From the NCBI GenBank assembly GCA_016219175.1, contig JACRCD010000015.1, positions 1 to 55,383 on the forward strand: a stretch of DNA of 55,383 nt, written 5' to 3'. The translations under genes were made by a program, and so were the position numbers. Below the pieces are notes generated by a model. It was not told the DNA's origin. It saw nothing but the letters and a program-made list of their open reading frames with translations, and ran no database searches. Below, piece after piece: positions 51,846 to 55,383 of the stretch; the stretch's first letter is position 1, and each line of letters begins with the position of its first letter. The stretch is from Deltaproteobacteria bacterium. Lineage in GTDB: Bacteria > Desulfobacterota > Desulfobulbia > Desulfobulbales > SURF-16.

Positions 51846-52810
51846 CTCCCGGCAAGACCTCGATTCTCACTGTTAGGCGGCGCCATTTGACCGGCGGCGC
51901 CCCGTTGCAGAACCACGGTGGCCAGGGTGACAACCGCCACGCCCGGCAGCATCGCGGCCGGAGGCAGACCGTGCCCCAGGCTCCAATCAATAAACAAGAC
52001 AAAGGCCGGGTAGAAATAGCTGTAGGCCATCACCCGGGTGGGCCCCAGGTAAAGGGTGGAGATATGGGTCAGATAAAAGGTGACAATGGTTGAGAAAACA
52101 GCCAGGTAAATGATGCCGGTCCAGACCCGCAACTCAACCCCCTGCCAGTCGACCGTTGCCAGCCGCGGGGCGGAAAGGAAGAGCAGCCAGGCCACCCCGG
52201 TGCACAGCACCCAGAAGGTCATGACCACCATGGATTCCTGCCGGTGCAGACGTTTCACCAGCGGCGTATAGGCAGCCATGAGAAAGCAGCCGGCCAGAAA
52301 AATAGTATCCCCGTAATTCATGTCAAGGGCAAGCAAACGATGAATGTCACCCCGGAAAATGACCCACACGGCGCCTATCATGCCTAGAAAAAGGGCGACC
52401 AGACGAGGGCGCCCCAGCCTTTCCTTGAGAAAGACGAAACTGTAGATCCCGGAAATACCCGGCACCAGGGTAAAAATGACACTGGTATTCAAGGCGCTGG
52501 TATAGCGCAGCGACTCAAACATACACCAAAAAAAACCCACGGTCGCCCCGCTTATGGCGCCGTAGCCGCAAAGCTGCCGTACCGGCGGCAGGGTAAAGCC
52601 GTGTTTATAAAGCAAAATAGGGGCAAAAAAAAGCACGGCCAGCACATAACGCACCAGGAGGAGAACAGCCGGATCAAGGCCGCGGGTGATGGCGGCGCCG
52701 ACGGTAAAGGAGGTCGACACGATAACCGAGGCCAGCAGCATCAGACCGTGCACCCCCCACAAGGGCAGATTCCGGCGTCCGCCTTTTTCTTCATTATTTC
52801 TCTGCGTCAT
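51842..52810 (-). CDS. EamA-family drug/metabolite transporter
   Basis: 322 residues with about ten transmembrane segments in two EamA repeats. The first has PLWGVHGLMLLASVIVSTSFTVGAA, and the second ends LGHGLPPAAMLPGVAVVTLATVV. Family members export small metabolites or amino acids. The start was taken as the ATG at 52810; upstream in-frame sequence is basic and not membrane-like. The stop overlaps the rlmN start (ATGA). The substrate cannot be told. Confidence 0.88.
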   Translation of the reverse strand: MTQRNNEEKGGRRNLPLWGVHGLMLLASVIVSTSFTVGAAITRGLDPAVLLLVRYVLAVLFFAPILLYKHGFTLPPVRQLCGYGAISGATVGFFWCMFESLRYTSALNTSVIFTLVPGISGIYSFVFLKERLGRPRLVALFLGMIGAVWVIFRGDIHRLLALDMNYGDTIFLAGCFLMAAYTPLVKRLHRQESMVVMTFWVLCTGVAWLLFLSAPRLATVDWQGVELRVWTGIIYLAVFSTIVTFYLTHISTLYLGPTRVMAYSYFYPAFVLFIDWSLGHGLPPAAMLPGVAVVTLATVVLQRGAAGQMAPPNSENRGLAGR

Positions 52811-52985
52811 GGGGCACAAGATACCCGGCCCGCGCCGCTTGGCAAGGGAAATTTTCCGGATTGCCCCCGGCCTGCCTGAGCTTGCCCTGAAAACAAAAAA
52901 TATCCTTTGCTTTTTCAACAGCATCATGGTAAAGAAATGTATCTTGTGCAGTATCTGTTTGTAGTTAGTAAATTACGAAAAAGTT

Positions 52986-53026
52986 AACCGCGCAATCTCT
53001 GATGGAGGATGTGCGGTTTTTTTTTT
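52986..53026 (+). terminator. Orphan terminator upstream of cspA
   Basis: AACCGCGCA pairs with TGTGCGGTT (one G-U) around a loop that can itself pair (ctc/gag), followed by ten T. No gene precedes it on the plus strand, so it ends a short non-coding transcript or insulates the cspA promoter right after it. Confidence 0.75.
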
Positions 53027-53053
53027 CGACAAACATACTGCCAGCCGTATATC
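53026..53053 (+). promoter_or_regulatory. Candidate cspA promoter
   Basis: TCGACA, 16-bp spacer, TATATC. It begins at the end of the T-run of the upstream terminator and would give a leader of about 60 nt before the cspA ATG. Confidence 0.4.
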
Positions 53054-53120
53054 CCATGATACACGGCACTATTATTTAAAGGCTCCCCACACGGGAGCGA
53101 GTTTAGAAGGAGCAGCAAAA

Positions 53121-53321
53121 ATGGCAGAAGGTACAGTTAAATGGTTTAATGCTTCAAAGGGTTTCGGCTTTATCGCTCAGGACGGCGGCAAGGACGTCTT
53201 CGTTCATCATTCCGCAATCAATGCGGAAGGCTACAAAACCCTTGATGAGGGTGCCCGGGTAAAATTCGACGTTGTCGAAGGTCCCAAAGGCCCCGCTGCC
53301 GCGAATGTCCGTCAAATCTAA
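53121..53321 (+). CDS. Cold-shock protein, CspA family
   Basis: 66 residues, a complete cold-shock domain. RNP1 KGFGFI and RNP2 VFVHHSAI are intact, and the start [10 protein letters not shown] is typical. It binds single-stranded RNA/DNA and acts as an RNA chaperone. AAGGAG lies 8 nt before the ATG. A strong terminator follows. No cold-specific promoter can be inferred from sequence alone. Confidence 0.97.
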   Translation: MAEGTVKWFNASKGFGFIAQDGGKDVFVHHSAINAEGYKTLDEGARVKFDVVEGPKGPAAANVRQI

Positions 53322-53342
53322 AACCCGAATCTGATCATGCGA

Positions 53343-53377
53343 AAAGCCCCGCGGTTTGCGGGGCTTTTTTTTTTTTT
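53343..53377 (+). terminator. Rho-independent terminator of cspA
   Basis: Stem GCCCCGC/GCGGGGC with a 5-nt loop, then thirteen T. It lies 22 bp past the stop codon. Confidence 0.95.
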
Positions 53378-53404
53378 GCGATAGCATAAGGAAAATCAAA
53401 AGAA

Positions 53405-55042
53405 ATGATACATGCTGTAAACATCGCCCTCTCCTACGGGAAGAGGGTTATCTTCAAAGACGTCGACATAAAATTCACCCCCGGTAACTGCTACGGGCTT
53501 ATCGGCGCCAACGGCACCGGCAAATCCACCTTCCTGAAAATACTGGCGGGGCTGAAGGATCCGGACAAGGGCGATGTCATCATCGGCCCCGGGGAACGAA
53601 TCGCCGTGCTGAGTCAGGATCAGTTCGCCTTTGACGAGGAGACGGTATTCAACACCGTCATCATGGGCCATGAAAGGCTTTACCAGCTGATGGCCGAACG
53701 CGAGGCAATCTATGCCAAGGCTGAATTTTCCGAGGAAGACGGCATCCGTTCCGGTGAGCTTGAGGCGGAATTCGGCGAGATGAACGGTTACGAGGCGGAA
53801 TCCGAAGCGGCGGTCCTGCTCAGCGGACTGGGCATTGCCGAGGAGCTCCGTCCGCGAAAGATGAAGGAACTGGAGGGCGGCGACAAGGTACGGGTGCTCC
53901 TGGCCCAGGCGCTGTTCGGCAACCCGGACATTCTGCTGCTGGACGAACCGACCAACCATCTGGACCTGAAGTCCATTTCCTGGCTGGAGGATTTCCTGGC
54001 CCGATTTCAGAATACGGTGATCATCGTCTCCCACGACCGGCACTTCCTGAATCAGGTCTGCACCCATGTGGCGGATATCGACTTCGGCAAGATCCAGGTC
54101 TATGCGGGCAACTATGATTTCTGGTACCAGGCCAGCCAGCTCGCCCTGAAACAGAAGCAGGACTTAAACAAGAAGGTCACGGCCAAGGCCAACGAACTGA
54201 AGGAATTCATCCAGCGCTTTTCCTCCAACGCCTCCAAGGCAAAACAGGCAACCTCCCGTAAAAAACTGCTGGAAAAACTCACCATCGACGACATGCCGAT
54301 TTCCTCACGGAAATACCCCTTCATTCTTTTCAAGCCGGACCGGCCCTGCGGCGATGTGATCCTGGAAATCAAGGATTTAAGCAAAAAAATTGAGGATGTT
54401 CCCGTCTTGAACAATGTCTCCTTTACGGTCAACAAAGGCGACAAGATAGCCTTTGTCGGCGGCAACGGTCCGGCCAAAACCGCCCTTTTCCAGATTCTGG
54501 CCGGGGAGATGAAACCGGACAGCGGCAGCTTCCGCTGGGGCATCACCATCAGCACCAGCTATTTCCCCAAGGAGAACAGCTCGTTTTTCAGCAATGAACT
54601 GAACCTGATCGAGTGGCTGCGCCAGTTCGCCCCAGCCAACGAGGGAGAGACCTTTGCCAGGGGTTTCCTCGGCAAAATGCTTTTTTCCGGGGAAGAGGCC
54701 CTGAAAAAAACCTCGGTCCTTTCCGGAGGTGAACGGGTGCGTTGCCTGCTGGCCCGGATGATGCTGAGCGGCGCCAACGTTCTCATGCTTGACGAACCGA
54801 CCAACCACCTGGACCTGGAATCAATCACCGCCTTAAACGACGGGCTTGCCGCCTACCCGGAGGTTGTCCTCTTCTCCTCCCACGACCACCAGCTCATCTC
54901 AACCGTGTCCAACAGGATTGTGGAAATCACACCCGGCGGGGTCATCGACAGAATGATGCCCTTTGACGACTATCTGGTCAATGAGGGGGTGGCCAGACTG
55001 AGGGCTGAACTCTACCAGGGACAAGCGGATTTAAAGCTCTGA
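53405..55042 (+). CDS. ABC-F family ATPase, YkpA/YbiT-like
   Basis: 545 residues with two ABC ATPase domains and no membrane part. Domain 1 has Walker A GANGTGKST, signature ELEGGDKVR (an E-G-G variant) and LLLDEPTNHLD. Domain 2 has GGNGPAKTA, where the glycine before the lysine is alanine and the usual second T/S is A; it keeps signature LSGGERVR and Walker B LMLDEPTNHLD. The alanine-lysine form is common in this subgroup, but the final A is not, so domain 2 could turn over ATP slowly. Family members act on the ribosome. A weak AAGGA site precedes the ATG. Confidence 0.92.
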   Translation: MIHAVNIALSYGKRVIFKDVDIKFTPGNCYGLIGANGTGKSTFLKILAGLKDPDKGDVIIGPGERIAVLSQDQFAFDEETVFNTVIMGHERLYQLMAEREAIYAKAEFSEEDGIRSGELEAEFGEMNGYEAESEAAVLLSGLGIAEELRPRKMKELEGGDKVRVLLAQALFGNPDILLLDEPTNHLDLKSISWLEDFLARFQNTVIIVSHDRHFLNQVCTHVADIDFGKIQVYAGNYDFWYQASQLALKQKQDLNKKVTAKANELKEFIQRFSSNASKAKQATSRKKLLEKLTIDDMPISSRKYPFILFKPDRPCGDVILEIKDLSKKIEDVPVLNNVSFTVNKGDKIAFVGGNGPAKTALFQILAGEMKPDSGSFRWGITISTSYFPKENSSFFSNELNLIEWLRQFAPANEGETFARGFLGKMLFSGEEALKKTSVLSGGERVRCLLARMMLSGANVLMLDEPTNHLDLESITALNDGLAAYPEVVLFSSHDHQLISTVSNRIVEITPGGVIDRMMPFDDYLVNEGVARLRAELYQGQADLKL

Positions 55043-55177
55043 CAGATGCTTAAAGGACAAGGCAATTTATAGGCAAGAGGCAGAAGTGAAGATATTTTTT
55101 CTTCTGCCTTTTGTTTTATACCTCTTGCCTGTCGCCTGTTGCCTTCACTCTTCAACCTAAAACACCCGAGCAGCTCC
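55043..55177. other. Downstream of the ABC-F gene
   Basis: It contains the hairpins listed separately and the agg/gcag-type wording seen also at 43013-43067. No gene is supported before 55178. Confidence 0.5.
55071..55130 (+). terminator. Nested hairpins after the ABC-F gene
   Basis: Inner stem GGCAGAAG/CTTCTGCC followed by TTTTGTTTT makes a terminator. A 10-bp outer pair (aggcaagagg 55071-55080 / cctcttgcct 55121-55130) encloses it. Confidence 0.7.
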
Positions 55178-55378
55178 TCAACCAGCCGCCTTTACCTCGC
55201 CCTGGAGCGGTATGGCAGGAACCTGCTGCGCTGCACTCCCCAGTCTGTCACCCACCAGCCGCAGGGTCCGCGGCACAGCCCAGTCCACCTGGGCCGGACA
55301 ACTGCAGTGGATCTGTTGCGGGCAATCGGACGCCTCCCAGCAGGGCACGAGCTGCAATAGCTTCTTGATGCCTGGCAT
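55178..55378 (-). CDS. Possible small protein with CWE-x4-C-type cysteines
   Basis: 66 residues from the ATG at 55378 to the TGA at 55178, near the window edge. The N-terminus (VPCWEASDCPQQIHCSCPAQV) has the spacing C-W-E ... C ... C-P-A of small two-cysteine-cluster proteins found next to signalling genes in anaerobes. The C-terminal half is not recognisable. Upstream sequence is cut off, so promoter and ribosome site cannot be judged. It may be real or a chance frame. Confidence 0.4.
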   Translation of the reverse strand: MPGIKKLLQLVPCWEASDCPQQIHCSCPAQVDWAVPRTLRLVGDRLGSAAQQVPAIPLQGEVKAAG

Positions 55379-55383
55379 GCTCA

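Larger units (their letters stand above)
52811..53120. other. Divergent region between EamA and cspA
   Basis: 310 bp. It contains an intrinsic terminator (52986-53026), a candidate cspA promoter (53026-53053), a 5' leader of about 60 nt with a small hairpin (gctccc/gggagc near 53080) and the AAGGAG ribosome site of cspA. The first ~170 bp show no gene. Confidence 0.6.

Overview
The window looks like part of a chromosome from a Gram-negative, anaerobic, cytochrome-rich bacterium, most likely a Desulfobacterota member (Desulfobulbales or a relative). The grounds are the gene order thrS-infC-rpmI-rplT-pheS-pheT-ihfA-merR followed by tRNA-Pro, the order tadA-tRNA-Ser-ffs-dnaX-ybaB-recR, three multihaem c-type cytochromes, a PEP-CTERM-like surface protein and many chemosensory/c-di-GMP proteins. 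The lineage is an inference; no rRNA gene is present.

Layout. 1-3500: an accessory stretch with a Fic AMP-transferase gene and an AT-rich unknown gene framed by an exact 13-bp inverted repeat. 3500-11730 (minus strand): the translation operon (thrS, infC with an AUU start, L35, L20, PheS, PheT, IHF-alpha, MerR-like regulator) bracketed by tRNA-Val and tRNA-Pro. 11835-18394 (minus): TPR glycosyltransferase, recR, ybaB, dnaX, SRP RNA, tRNA-Ser, tadA and a thioredoxin-reductase-like flavoprotein. 18720-24000: an Endonuclease Q-UvrD helicase fusion, a thioredoxin-like protein, a Cys-rich membrane peptide and a diguanylate cyclase. 24324-32713 (minus): Tex, a periplasmic binding protein plus hybrid histidine kinase, and penicillin-binding protein 1b with a TPR lipoprotein. 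32841-36097 (plus): a B12-binding-type radical SAM protein and an ABC-F ATPase.

36174-42804 (minus) is a surface-redox locus: an octahaem cytochrome with a C-terminal Ig-like region, a subtilisin-like protease, a parvulin prolyl isomerase, a tetrahaem cytochrome related to the N-terminal part of the octahaem protein, and a heptahaem cytochrome. The set resembles in architecture the Geobacter OmcZ nanowire system, in which a precursor is trimmed by a dedicated subtilisin. 43221-55042 holds SlyD, a chemoreceptor with duplicated Cache modules, a methyltransferase, an MFS transporter, an EamA-rlmN-srkA operon, a cold-shock protein and a second ABC-F ATPase.

Two families of hairpin-forming, MITE-like repeats are scattered through the window: family A, three copies of about 150-160 bp, and family B, two copies. 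Two family A copies lie, in the same relative orientation, immediately in front of start codons. The most promising items for novelty are the EndoQ-helicase fusion, the OmcZ-like locus, the family A repeats, and an orphan terminator unit upstream of slyD that may be a small RNA or leader.
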